Source of the DNA: an uncultured Burkholderiales bacterium
GTDB taxonomy: Bacteria; Pseudomonadota; Gammaproteobacteria; Burkholderiales; Burkholderiaceae_E
Assembly: GCA_903923345.1 (NCBI GenBank)
Contig: CAIXXI010000307.1
Location: 1 to 9,167 of the forward strand
Direction: 5' to 3'
Length of the DNA: 9,167 bases
The notes under the pieces were generated by a model, which saw nothing but the letters and a program-made list of their open reading frames with translations, did not search any database and was not told the origin of the DNA. Numbering within the stretch: position 1 is the first letter of the stretch; every line of letters starts with the position of its first letter. This document shows, in pieces, positions 1 to 6,311 of this stretch. Position numbers and translations under genes: made by a program.

Positions 1-1191
1 GATCGTGCCGTTTTCGCCGTCACTGCGACGAATCGGTGAGCGCTCGTTGAGTTCGTCCAGATAGGCGTCGATGCCGCCCGATTCGCGTTCGAGAAAGCGC
101 TGAACTGCGTCTGCGAACGCGGGCTGCGACAAACGATGGTACGAGCAGGTCTGAACCGGCAGGAACCCTCGGGCCATTTTGTGTTCGCCCTGTGCGCCAC
201 CCTCGAAGCGGCTGATGCGATTGCGAATCGCCCACTCGATCGGCGCGTAATAGCTGGCCTCGAAGTGCAGACAGGGCACGTGTTCGAGCGCACCCCAGTA
301 GCGCCCATAGATGGCCGTCTCATCGCGCAACAACAGTGACGCTGCAATCGGTCGATCACCTGCGCTCGCTTTGGCCATCAGAAGCGCCTGCGGCATGGTG
401 CTGGCGAGCGCATCGAAGAAGCGCCGGTTCAGATAGGGTGTGGAATGGTGCTGTGCGTAGGTGGTCCGGTAGCAGCGCGAAAACAGCGCCCAGTCTTCTG
501 AACTGATCGCCTCGCCTTCGAGCATCTCCACCCGCACGCCGGCTTCGGCCACCTTTCGACGTTCTGCACGGATCTTCTTGCGCTTGGGTTGGGTGAGCGC
601 GGACAGAAAATCCTCGAAATCGGTCCAGCCCGGATTGGTCCAGTGGAATTGCACACCCAGGCGCTGCATCAGGCCGGCTGCTTCCAGTGCCTGTGCATCC
701 TCGGGGCACGGAAAGAGGACATGCAGGCCGGATAGACCCAGCGCCTCGGTGACCTCGATCAGGGCTCTGACCAGCTCGCGACGAGCAAGTTCGTTGCGGG
801 CGAGCAAGCGTGCGCCGGGCACCGGCGTGAATGGAATCGCAACCAGCGCCTTCGGGTAGTAGTCCAGTCCATGCCGATGGTAGGCATCGGCCCAGGCCCA
901 GTCGAAGACATATTCGCCATAGGAATGCGCCTTCAGATACATCGGCGCAGCTGCCGCCAGCGCGCCGGTCGGGTCGAAGAGACACACGAAATGCGCTCGC
1001 CAACCGGCATCATCGCCCACGCAGCCACTCGACTGAAGTGCCGCCAGGAAGGCATGGCGGATGAAGGGCCCATCGCCCGAGCTCGATCGCAGCGCGAGAC
1101 CATCCCAGTCGGACGCGGACAGCTCGCGAATGTCTTCGACGATGCGCATGCGATACTTATCGATCTGCGCCGTTCCTTCGGATTCGCTCAT
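1..1191 (-). CDS. GNAT-fold protein of the COG3146/DUF482 (FemAB-like) family, C-terminus cut by window edge
   Basis: I translated this frame by hand from the reverse complement. It stays open for 397 codons from ATG at 1191 to the window edge. Family signatures are visible: YRTTYAQHHSTPYL near residues 241-254, YGRYWG (295-300) followed by LHFEASYY (308-315), and EGGAQGEHKMARGF (330-343). Together these mark the COG3146 proteins, often annotated 'GNAT family N-acetyltransferase' or 'peptidogalycan biosynthesis protein'. The substrate is unknown to me, and the FemAB resemblance only suggests acyl or aminoacyl transfer. Near the edge, YLDELNERSP (377-386) resembles the usual C-terminal end, so probably only a few residues are missing. 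There is no signal peptide or membrane segment, so it is probably cytoplasmic. The start is uncertain: an inner ATG at 1149 (residue 15, MRIVEDIREL) also fits the family N-terminus, and neither start has a strong Shine-Dalgarno. It is divergent from nadE. The family call is strong; the function is not known. Confidence 0.88.
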   Translation of the reverse strand, partial: MSESEGTAQIDKYRMRIVEDIRELSASDWDGLALRSSSGDGPFIRHAFLAALQSSGCVGDDAGWRAHFVCLFDPTGALAAAAPMYLKAHSYGEYVFDWAWADAYHRHGLDYYPKALVAIPFTPVPGARLLARNELARRELVRALIEVTEALGLSGLHVLFPCPEDAQALEAAGLMQRLGVQFHWTNPGWTDFEDFLSALTQPKRKKIRAERRKVAEAGVRVEMLEGEAISSEDWALFSRCYRTTYAQHHSTPYLNRRFFDALASTMPQALLMAKASAGDRPIAASLLLRDETAIYGRYWGALEHVPCLHFEASYYAPIEWAIRNRISRFEGGAQGEHKMARGFLPVQTCSYHRLSQPAFADAVQRFLERESGGIDAYLDELNERSPIRRSDGENGTI

Positions 1192-1192
1192 G
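1189..1192. other. CATG palindrome shared by two divergent start codons
   Basis: The plus strand reads CATG here. Bases 1190-1192 are the ATG of nadE and the complement of 1189-1191 is the ATG of the GNAT-like gene. If both starts are right there is no intergenic DNA, and each promoter and leader lies inside the other gene. If the GNAT-like protein starts at its inner ATG (1149), 40 bases separate the two. Confidence 0.5.
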
Positions 1193-2803
1193 CCTACCCG
1201 GGTTGCCAGTGCCCAACTCAATCAGATCATCGGAGATTTCGACGGCAATGTGCGTCGGATCACCGAAGCCGCACAACACGCCGTCAACGCCGGCGCGACC
1301 ATCCTGATCACGCCCGAGCTGTCGTTAACCGGCTATCCACCGGAAGACCTGCTGCTTCGCGACGCATTCTATGACAGGACGGCCGATGCGCTCGCCGGAT
1401 TGCTTCGCGCGTCGATGCAGTGGCCGTCATTGCACCTCATCATCGGCCATCCGGCTTCCGAAGCAGGACGCCGGTTCAACGCCGCGTCGGTGATCTGCAA
1501 CGGCCGGGTCCTGGGCGAATATCGTAAGCAGGAGCTGCCGAACTACGGCGTCTTCGACGAGCAGCGCTACTTTGACCCAGGTCATGAAGCTCTGGTGTTT
1601 GAAGTCGAAGGCATCCGCTTCGGCCTGGTGATCTGCGAAGACTTCTGGTTTGATCGCGCGCCGAAAGCGGCCCGCCAAGCGGGGGCGCAAGTGCTGCTGG
1701 CACCGAATGCCTCGCCCTATCACCTCGACAAACAGCACCTTCGCCTCGATGTGCTGCGTGACCATGTTTGCGCACAGGGCATGTCGGTGGTGCTCGCCAG
1801 TCTGGTCGGCGGCCAGGATGAGCTGGTCTTCGACGGCATGTCGCTGGCACTCAACTCGGATGGAACGGTCGCCGCTCAGGGCAAAGCCTTCGACTCTGAT
1901 CTGCTGCTCATCGATGTCGAACCCGATGGTCGCCTTGCCGGGCGGATCGAACCCACCGCTTCACTCGAAGCCCAGGTCTACGCAGCCCTGGTGCTCGGTG
2001 TTCGCGACTATCTCGGAAAAAATGGTTTTCCGGGCGCGATCATCGGTCTGTCCGGAGGGATTGACTCAGCCTTGACCCTGGCGATTGCAGTGGATGCGAT
2101 TGGGGCTGACAAGGTGCGTGCGGTCATGATGCCGTCGCCCTATACCGCCGACATCTCCTGGATCGACGCCCGCGACATGGCTGCCCGTCTGGGTGTGCGC
2201 TACGACGAGATCCCGATTGCCCCCTGTTTTGATGCCTTCCTTGAAACCCTGTCCGCAGAGTTCAAGGGATTGCCGCTGGATACCACCGAGGAAAACCTGC
2301 AGGCCCGCATCCGTGGAACCCTGCTCATGGCACTGTCCAACAAGTTCGGATCCATCGTCCTGACCACGGGCAACAAGTCCGAAATGGCGGTCGGTTATTC
2401 GACGCTCTATGGTGATCTGGCCGGCGGTTTTGCAGTCATCAAGGACATCGCAAAGACCCTGGTCTACCGGCTCTGCACTTATCGCAACACCGTGTCCGAG
2501 GTGATACCCGAGCGCATCATTACCCGCCCGCCCAGTGCGGAGCTGCGCCCGGACCAGAAGGATCAGGATTCGCTGCCGCCTTATGACCAGCTCGATGGCA
2601 TCGTCAAGCTCTACATGGAAGAGGACTGCCGCATCGATGACATCATCGCTGCCGGTTATCCCCGTGAGGCGGTCGAGAAAGTGGTCCGGCTGATGCGCAT
2701 CAGCGAATACAAGCGTCGGCAATCGCCCGTCGGCATCCGCGTGACCCATCGCGCATTCGGGCGCGACTGGCGCTATCCGATCACTTCAAAGTTTCGCGAT
2801 TGA
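1190..2803 (+). CDS. nadE: Glutamine-dependent NAD+ synthase
   Basis: This cytoplasmic enzyme makes NAD+ from deamido-NAD+, ATP and glutamine, the last step of NAD synthesis. The 537-residue two-domain form is visible. An N-terminal nitrilase-type glutaminase domain (about 1-260) carries the expected Glu-Lys-Cys triad: E43 in TPELSLTGYPPEDLL, K113 in YRKQELPNYG and C149 in LVICEDFWF. A C-terminal N-type ATP pyrophosphatase domain (about 265-537) has the P-loop SGGIDS at 288-293 and TTGNKSEMAVGYSTLYGD at 392-409. I chose ATG 1190 because MPTRVASAQLNQIIGDF matches the usual N-terminus. The frame is open further upstream (ATGs at 1061, 1142 and 1148), but that part overlaps the divergent gene and looks non-homologous. 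No clear Shine-Dalgarno precedes 1190. The gene is followed after 25 bases by glnB, so the two are probably one operon. Confidence 0.97.
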   Translation: MPTRVASAQLNQIIGDFDGNVRRITEAAQHAVNAGATILITPELSLTGYPPEDLLLRDAFYDRTADALAGLLRASMQWPSLHLIIGHPASEAGRRFNAASVICNGRVLGEYRKQELPNYGVFDEQRYFDPGHEALVFEVEGIRFGLVICEDFWFDRAPKAARQAGAQVLLAPNASPYHLDKQHLRLDVLRDHVCAQGMSVVLASLVGGQDELVFDGMSLALNSDGTVAAQGKAFDSDLLLIDVEPDGRLAGRIEPTASLEAQVYAALVLGVRDYLGKNGFPGAIIGLSGGIDSALTLAIAVDAIGADKVRAVMMPSPYTADISWIDARDMAARLGVRYDEIPIAPCFDAFLETLSAEFKGLPLDTTEENLQARIRGTLLMALSNKFGSIVLTTGNKSEMAVGYSTLYGDLAGGFAVIKDIAKTLVYRLCTYRNTVSEVIPERIITRPPSAELRPDQKDQDSLPPYDQLDGIVKLYMEEDCRIDDIIAAGYPREAVEKVVRLMRISEYKRRQSPVGIRVTHRAFGRDWRYPITSKFRD

Positions 2804-2828
2804 ACCCCTCATCCGCCAGGAGAACGAC

Positions 2829-3167
2829 ATGAAACGCATCACCGCAATCATCAAACCCTTCAAGCTCGATGAGGTCAGAGAGGCGCTGGCCGAGGTGGGT
2901 GTCACCGGTCTGACTGTCACCGAGGTCAAGGGCTTCGGTCGCCAGAAAGGTCACACCGAGTTGTACCGTGGTGCGGAATATGTGGTCGATTTTCTACCCA
3001 AGGTGAAGATCGAAGTGGTGGTGCCTGATGCCACACTTGATGCCGCAATCGACGGCATCGTGAAAGCCGCTCACACCGGCCGTATCGGCGACGGCAAGAT
3101 CTTCGTGACCGCTGTGGAACAGGTCATCCGTATCCGCACCGGTGAAACCGGCAACGACGCGGTTTAA
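2829..3167 (+). CDS. glnB: P-II family nitrogen regulatory protein
   Basis: This small trimeric signalling protein senses ATP/ADP and 2-oxoglutarate and controls nitrogen-metabolism targets by direct binding. In proteobacteria it is uridylylated by GlnD when nitrogen is short. Length is 112 residues, the usual size. The T-loop holds the uridylylation signature YRGAEY at 46-51, with the modified tyrosine at Y51, and the C-terminal signature TGRIGDGKIFV lies at 83-93 (B-loop). The N-terminal KPFKLDEVREAL is typical. AGGAGA at 2818-2823, five bases before the ATG, is a good Shine-Dalgarno. It follows nadE by 25 bases and is probably co-transcribed with it. GlnB and GlnK cannot be separated safely by sequence alone. 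I prefer glnB because no ammonium transporter gene (amtB) is next to it. The stop codon overlaps that of the converging gene. Confidence 0.96.
   Translation: MKRITAIIKPFKLDEVREALAEVGVTGLTVTEVKGFGRQKGHTELYRGAEYVVDFLPKVKIEVVVPDATLDAAIDGIVKAAHTGRIGDGKIFVTAVEQVIRIRTGETGNDAV
3164..3167. other. TTAA palindrome shared by two converging stop codons
   Basis: Bases 3165-3167 (TAA) end glnB, and the complement of 3164-3166 (TAA) ends the DUF4126 gene on the minus strand. The coding regions therefore meet with no spacer, and any transcription terminator for either gene must lie inside the other. Confidence 0.93.
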
Positions 3168-3763
3168 GCCCTGGCTTCGCCGGCGCTGAACAACCGGCGA
3201 ACCCCTTTGACCAGCCAGTGCAGCAACAAGCCGGCACTGAGCAGAAAAATCGCAAGCAGCACCAGAAAAACCACCGGGAACTGCACGGCGAGCCATGACC
3301 CGCCGACCACCGCGACGTCTTCAATCAGCGAGAGAGACAGGTTCGAGAAGGGTTCTGGCGAGGTGTTGGCCGCCGCCCGGGCACCGGCTTTGGAGAAATG
3401 CGTAGCAGCGGTGACTGAGCCGCCGAGCAATGCAGCCGCCAGGGCCACTCCGGCGCCCGCGTCGCCAAAGACGCCAGCTGCAAGGGCTGCTCCGGCCGGA
3501 ATCCGTATGAAGGTCTGCAGGCCGTCCCAGATGCTGTCAAGCCAGGGCAGTTTGTCGGCGAAGGCTTCGACGGCTGCCATGAAGCCCGCAGCACCGATCA
3601 CGACCGGGCTGGTGAGCAGTTTCAGATGCTCTGGCAAGGGCATCCATCCGAAAAGACCGGCCAGCCCCAGGCCGCAGATCACCAGATACAGCCGCAGGCC
3701 TGCGCCCCAGGCCAATGCTCCAGCCAGAGCCAGCTCTGGAATGTGTTGCATGACGGCGTCCAT
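3164..3763 (-). CDS. DUF4126 domain-containing membrane protein
   Basis: This 199-residue protein is hydrophobic, with no known function. Likely membrane segments by eye are at about 9-38, 50-67, 88-120 (possibly two passes) and 150-186, ending in a basic tail (KGVRR). DUF4126 hallmarks are EAFADKLPWLDSIWD (66-80) and ATHFSKAGARAAANTSPEPFSN (120-141), followed by the acidic pair in SLIEDVAVVGG. These conserved polar stretches between membrane segments suggest an ion- or ligand-handling site, but that is inference. There is no cleavable signal peptide, and the location is presumably the inner membrane. GGAGA precedes the ATG by seven bases, supporting this start. It lies 22 bases after the Smr gene on the same strand, so it is probably the last gene of a trxB-smr-DUF4126 transcript. 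Its stop overlaps that of glnB. Confidence 0.9.
   Translation of the reverse strand: MDAVMQHIPELALAGALAWGAGLRLYLVICGLGLAGLFGWMPLPEHLKLLTSPVVIGAAGFMAAVEAFADKLPWLDSIWDGLQTFIRIPAGAALAAGVFGDAGAGVALAAALLGGSVTAATHFSKAGARAAANTSPEPFSNLSLSLIEDVAVVGGSWLAVQFPVVFLVLLAIFLLSAGLLLHWLVKGVRRLFSAGEARA
3176..3201. terminator. Perfect 8-bp inverted repeat just past glnB, possible weak terminator
   Basis: TTCGCCGG (3176-3183) and CCGGCGAA (3194-3201) form a perfect GC-rich stem with a 10-base loop, beginning nine bases after the glnB stop. On the plus strand it is followed by CCCCTTTGA, which is not a real U-tract, so intrinsic termination would be weak at best. It also encodes the last residues of the minus-strand DUF4126 protein. 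It could be a terminator, a 3'-end stabilising hairpin, or chance in GC-rich DNA. Confidence 0.35.
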
Positions 3764-3785
3764 TCAGATTCTCCAGTGAGTTCGA

Positions 3786-4457
3786 TCAGCGTCTCTTGAC
3801 GCCGGCTTTCAGCAGCACCACCAGCGCGCCACTGCCGCCGTCGGTGGGGCCAGCCTGACAGAAGGCGAGCACTTCATCGCGTTGGGTGAGCCAGCGCAGG
3901 ACCTTGCCCTTGAGAACGGGCTCCTTGTTGACCGATCCCAGTCCCTTGCCGTGAATGACCCTGACGCAGCGTTGCTCGCGACGAAGGCATCCGGCGAGGT
4001 GTTCGACCAGTGCCTCGCGGGCTTCGTCGACACGCAGTCCGTGCAGGTCAATTTGTGACTGAAGCACCCAATGGCCGCGACGCAGGCGGCGCACGACATC
4101 GGCTCCCACGCCGGGTCTTCGAAAGGACAGGTCGCCATCGGTGTCGAGGAGGCGATCGATATCGATTTCGTCGCTGATCGATTCGGCCAGCGCCTGCGAT
4201 TCATCGAGTTCGAACTGACGCGCAGTCGGCTCCAGCTCGGCGACCGGCTGCTCGACTCGGCCATCCGATTGAAGCGGCACTGCATCCGACATCGCGGATC
4301 GAAACAGATTGCGTTCGCGCTCAAGCCGCTCGCGCTGCTCACGGGCCTTTGCAGCGGCTTGCGCCGCGCGCAGCGCCTCTTCGCGCATCGCATCCCGGAC
4401 CGAAGCGAGTTCGGCCAGGCTGCTCAGAGGCGATCGAGGAGGAGGGGGCTTCGCCAT
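3786..4457 (-). CDS. Smr-domain protein (stand-alone, with N-terminal helical extension)
   Basis: The Smr (small MutS-related) domain occupies about residues 133-220 of 223. Its motifs are visible: IDLHG at 136-140 (the usual (L/I)DLHG), VIHGKGLGS at 167-175 (the HGKG loop) and GGSGALVVLL at 207-216. Members of this family nick or cleave DNA or RNA or bind nucleic acid. The aspartate and histidines of the first two motifs are present, so nuclease activity is possible but not shown. Residues 17-52 are rich in Ala, Arg and Glu and probably form a charged helix or coiled coil. Residues 60-115 are acidic and probably disordered. No MutS2 ATPase domain is present. The gene lies 33 bases after trxB and 22 before the DUF4126 gene, so co-transcription is likely. 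No clear Shine-Dalgarno precedes ATG 4457. The specific substrate is unknown. Confidence 0.93.
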   Translation of the reverse strand: MAKPPPPRSPLSSLAELASVRDAMREEALRAAQAAAKAREQRERLERERNLFRSAMSDAVPLQSDGRVEQPVAELEPTARQFELDESQALAESISDEIDIDRLLDTDGDLSFRRPGVGADVVRRLRRGHWVLQSQIDLHGLRVDEAREALVEHLAGCLRREQRCVRVIHGKGLGSVNKEPVLKGKVLRWLTQRDEVLAFCQAGPTDGGSGALVVLLKAGVKRR

Positions 4458-4490
4458 GGTCCGTGCCCGAGCGCATAAGCGCCGCGTGGA

Positions 4491-5453
4491 TCAGCCCGCC
4501 TCGTCCTGATTCTCAAGCCAGCGCTGGGCGTCCAGCGCCGCCATACAGCCCGTGCCGGCACTGGTGATGGCCTGACGATAAACATGGTCCTGAACATCGC
4601 CTGCTGCGAAAACGCCTTCAATGCTGGTCATGGTGGCCATGCCCTGCAATCCGCCGCGGGTGACGATGTAGCCGTTGGCCATCTCGAGCTGACCTTCGAA
4701 GAGGCCGGTATTGGGTTGATGGCCGATTGCGATGAACACCCCGTGCAATGACTTGTCTTCGGTCGCTCCGCTTTGCACATCACGCAGCCGCATTCCGGTG
4801 ACGCCGCTGGCATCACCCAGCACCTCGTCCAGAACGCTGTGCCAGCGCACTTCGATGTTGCCCGTGGCGGCCTTGGCCATCAGCTTGTCGATGAGGATCG
4901 GCTCGGCCTTGAACCGGTCGCGCCGGTGCACGACCGTGACCTTGCTGGCGATATTCGAGAGGTACAGCGCTTCTTCGACGGCCGTGTTGCCGCCACCGAT
5001 GACGGCCACTTCCTGATTGCGATAGAAAAATCCGTCGCAGGTCGCGCAGCCTGACACGCCTTTACCCATGAAGGCTTCTTCCGAGGGCAAGCCGAGGTAC
5101 TTCGCCGAAGCGCCTGTGGCGATGATCAAGGCATCACAGGTGTACTGGCCCGAATCGCCTGCCAGCTTGAACGGGCGACTGCTGAGGTCGACGGTGTCGA
5201 TGTGATCAAAGATCAGTTCGGTGTCGAAACGCTCGGCATGTTCCTGAAAACGCTGCATCAGTTCCGGGCCTTGAACGCCTTTTGCATCGGCTGGCCAGTT
5301 GTCGACATCGGTGGTGGTCATCAGTTGGCCACCCTGTGCAAGGCCGGTGATCAGCACCGGCTTGAGGTTGGCGCGGGCGGCATAGACCGCTGCGGTGTAG
5401 CCGGCCGGACCGGAGCCCAGAATCAATACCCGGCAATGCCTCGCGTCGCTCAT
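4491..5453 (-). CDS. trxB: Thioredoxin-disulfide reductase
   Basis: This cytoplasmic flavoenzyme transfers electrons from NADPH through FAD and a redox-active disulfide to thioredoxin. At 320 residues it has the normal length of the low-molecular-weight bacterial form. In order: the FAD-binding GSGPAG (13-18), LAQGGQLMTTTDVDNWP (38-54), IATGA (111-115), the redox-active CATC (C136 and C139), the NADPH-binding GGGNTAVEEA (153-162), HRRDRFKAE (176-184), and the C-terminal FAD motif FAAGDVQD (282-289). Nothing important is missing. The start is supported by GAGG (complement of 5461-5464), seven bases before the ATG. It is the first gene of the minus-strand cluster and is divergent from the Crp-like regulator. 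I could not pick out a convincing promoter for it in the 176-base divergent region. Confidence 0.98.
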   Translation of the reverse strand: MSDARHCRVLILGSGPAGYTAAVYAARANLKPVLITGLAQGGQLMTTTDVDNWPADAKGVQGPELMQRFQEHAERFDTELIFDHIDTVDLSSRPFKLAGDSGQYTCDALIIATGASAKYLGLPSEEAFMGKGVSGCATCDGFFYRNQEVAVIGGGNTAVEEALYLSNIASKVTVVHRRDRFKAEPILIDKLMAKAATGNIEVRWHSVLDEVLGDASGVTGMRLRDVQSGATEDKSLHGVFIAIGHQPNTGLFEGQLEMANGYIVTRGGLQGMATMTSIEGVFAAGDVQDHVYRQAITSAGTGCMAALDAQRWLENQDEAG

Positions 5454-5572
5454 GTTGAAACCTCGGTAGAAAGTCAGTCAGTGATTGAATGTGGAAAATC
5501 TGGCGGCAGGGCTCGAAAGCGGCGTGATGGCTTGAAAAACAGACAGTTGCAGGTCTCTTCTCAAGCAAAACA

Positions 5573-5601
5573 TTGGAATCTCGCGAGACATGGTGCAAAA
5601 T
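5573..5601 (+). promoter_or_regulatory. Possible sigma-70-type promoter for the crp-ftsK run
   Basis: TTGGAA (5573-5578) and CAAAAT (5596-5601) are 17 bases apart. Each matches four of six consensus bases. This would start transcription near 5608, about 20 bases before the regulator's start codon. It is the best candidate I see in the divergent region 5454-5629, but it is weak and unproven. The rest of that region (5465-5570) shows no feature I can support. Confidence 0.4.
5579..5588. promoter_or_regulatory. Perfect 10-bp palindrome TCTCGCGAGA, possible operator
   Basis: TCTCGCGAGA is its own reverse complement and sits in the spacer of the putative promoter, where a bound protein could block RNA polymerase. 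It does not resemble the CRP (TGTGA-N6-TCACA) or FNR (TTGAT-N4-ATCAA) sites. The symmetry does not extend past ten bases. A perfect 10-mer palindrome is only moderately unlikely by chance in a region of this size. Confidence 0.3.
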
Positions 5602-5619
5602 CATACAAGTTGTGTCAGC

Positions 5620-5624
5620 GGAGG
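5620..5624 (+). promoter_or_regulatory. Shine-Dalgarno that decides the start of the Crp-like gene
   Basis: GGAGG lies five bases before ATG 5630 and only two before ATG 5627. This favours 5630. It also argues against the longer frame beginning at ATG 5573, whose first 18 codons do not look like the family N-terminus. Confidence 0.75.
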
Positions 5625-5629
5625 CCATG

Positions 5630-6304
5630 ATGGCACTTGAAGCAAACAAGGCATTTCTCAAGCGTGTTTCGCTCTTTTCGGGGCTTGGCGAGCGTCAGCT
5701 GGATGCGCTAGCGTCTTCGAGTGTTCGGCGCGCCTTTCCAAAGGGCCGCATGATCGTGGCCGAGGGCGAGCCTTCGGCAGCGCTCTATATTCTGCTGTCG
5801 GGTCGAGCCAAGGTTCAGCGATCTGACTCCGAGGGCAAGGAAGTCATCCTGGCCATTCTGGGCGCGGGAGAGTGCTTTGGTGAGATGAGCCTGATCGACG
5901 ATGCGCCCAGGTCAGCGAGCGTCATCACCATCGAGTCCTGCGATTTCATGGCCATCAACAAGGATGCATTCAAGGAGATTCTCTCCGAGAATCCCGAGAT
6001 CGCCATGAAGATCATGAAAGGTCTGGTCAAGCGGCTCCGAGAGGCAGACCGCAAGATCGAGACGCTGGCGCTGCTTGATGTGTACGGGCGTGTGGCCCGC
6101 GTGCTGATCGACTTCTCTGAGGAAGTGGGTGGCGAGCGCATCGTCAAAGGCAAGCTGCCTCGCCAGGAAATTGCCAAGATGATCGGCGCTTCGCGTGAGA
6201 TGGTGTCTCGGGTCATGAAGGGGCTCGAAGCCGAGGGCTACATCGTGCCGCTCGAGAGCGGCAAACTGGTGCTGCGCGAAAAGCTCAGCAACTACCTCCA
6301 GTAG
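5630..6304 (+). CDS. Crp/Fnr-family transcriptional regulator
   Basis: The protein has 224 residues. A cyclic-nucleotide-binding domain (about 10-125) has the phosphate-binding cassette GECFGEMSLIDDAPRSASV (80-98). E85, R94 and S95 match the ribose- and phosphate-contacting E72, R82 and S83 of E. coli CRP. A dimerisation helix (about 126-150) leads to a winged-helix DNA-binding domain (about 151-224). In the recognition helix (SREMVSR, 188-194), R189, E190 and R194 match CRP R180, E181 and R185, so a TGTGA-like half site is plausible. The adenine-contacting T127 and S128 of CRP correspond to A139 and D140, so the ligand may not be cAMP or may be bound differently. There is no N-terminal cysteine cluster, so it is not FNR. 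It is divergent from trxB and ends seven bases before ftsK, implying co-transcription. Its targets are unknown. Confidence 0.95.
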   Translation: MALEANKAFLKRVSLFSGLGERQLDALASSSVRRAFPKGRMIVAEGEPSAALYILLSGRAKVQRSDSEGKEVILAILGAGECFGEMSLIDDAPRSASVITIESCDFMAINKDAFKEILSENPEIAMKIMKGLVKRLREADRKIETLALLDVYGRVARVLIDFSEEVGGERIVKGKLPRQEIAKMIGASREMVSRVMKGLEAEGYIVPLESGKLVLREKLSNYLQ

Positions 6305-6311
6305 AACCTCA

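Noticed and set aside
356..1003. A 215-codon minus-strand frame within the GNAT-like gene
   Set aside because: It is out of frame with the 397-codon frame that carries the COG3146 motifs, and it has the Arg/Gly/Cys-rich look of a shadow frame.
1061..1189. A 43-residue N-terminal extension of nadE
   Set aside because: The added residues do not resemble the family N-terminus and lie fully over the divergent gene; MPTRVASAQLNQ at 1190 is the normal beginning.
2066..2749. A 227-codon open frame antisense to the synthetase domain of nadE
   Set aside because: No recognisable domain and no Shine-Dalgarno noted; it mirrors strongly conserved nadE codons.
3207..3779. A 190-codon plus-strand frame opposite the DUF4126 gene
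   Set aside because: The minus-strand product has the DUF4126 motifs, membrane segments and a good Shine-Dalgarno. The plus-strand product is low-complexity Ala/Pro/Ser/Arg.
5573..5629. A longer start for the Crp-like protein at ATG 5573
   Set aside because: GGAGG at 5620-5624 points to ATG 5630, the extra residues are not family-like, and this stretch holds the putative promoter.
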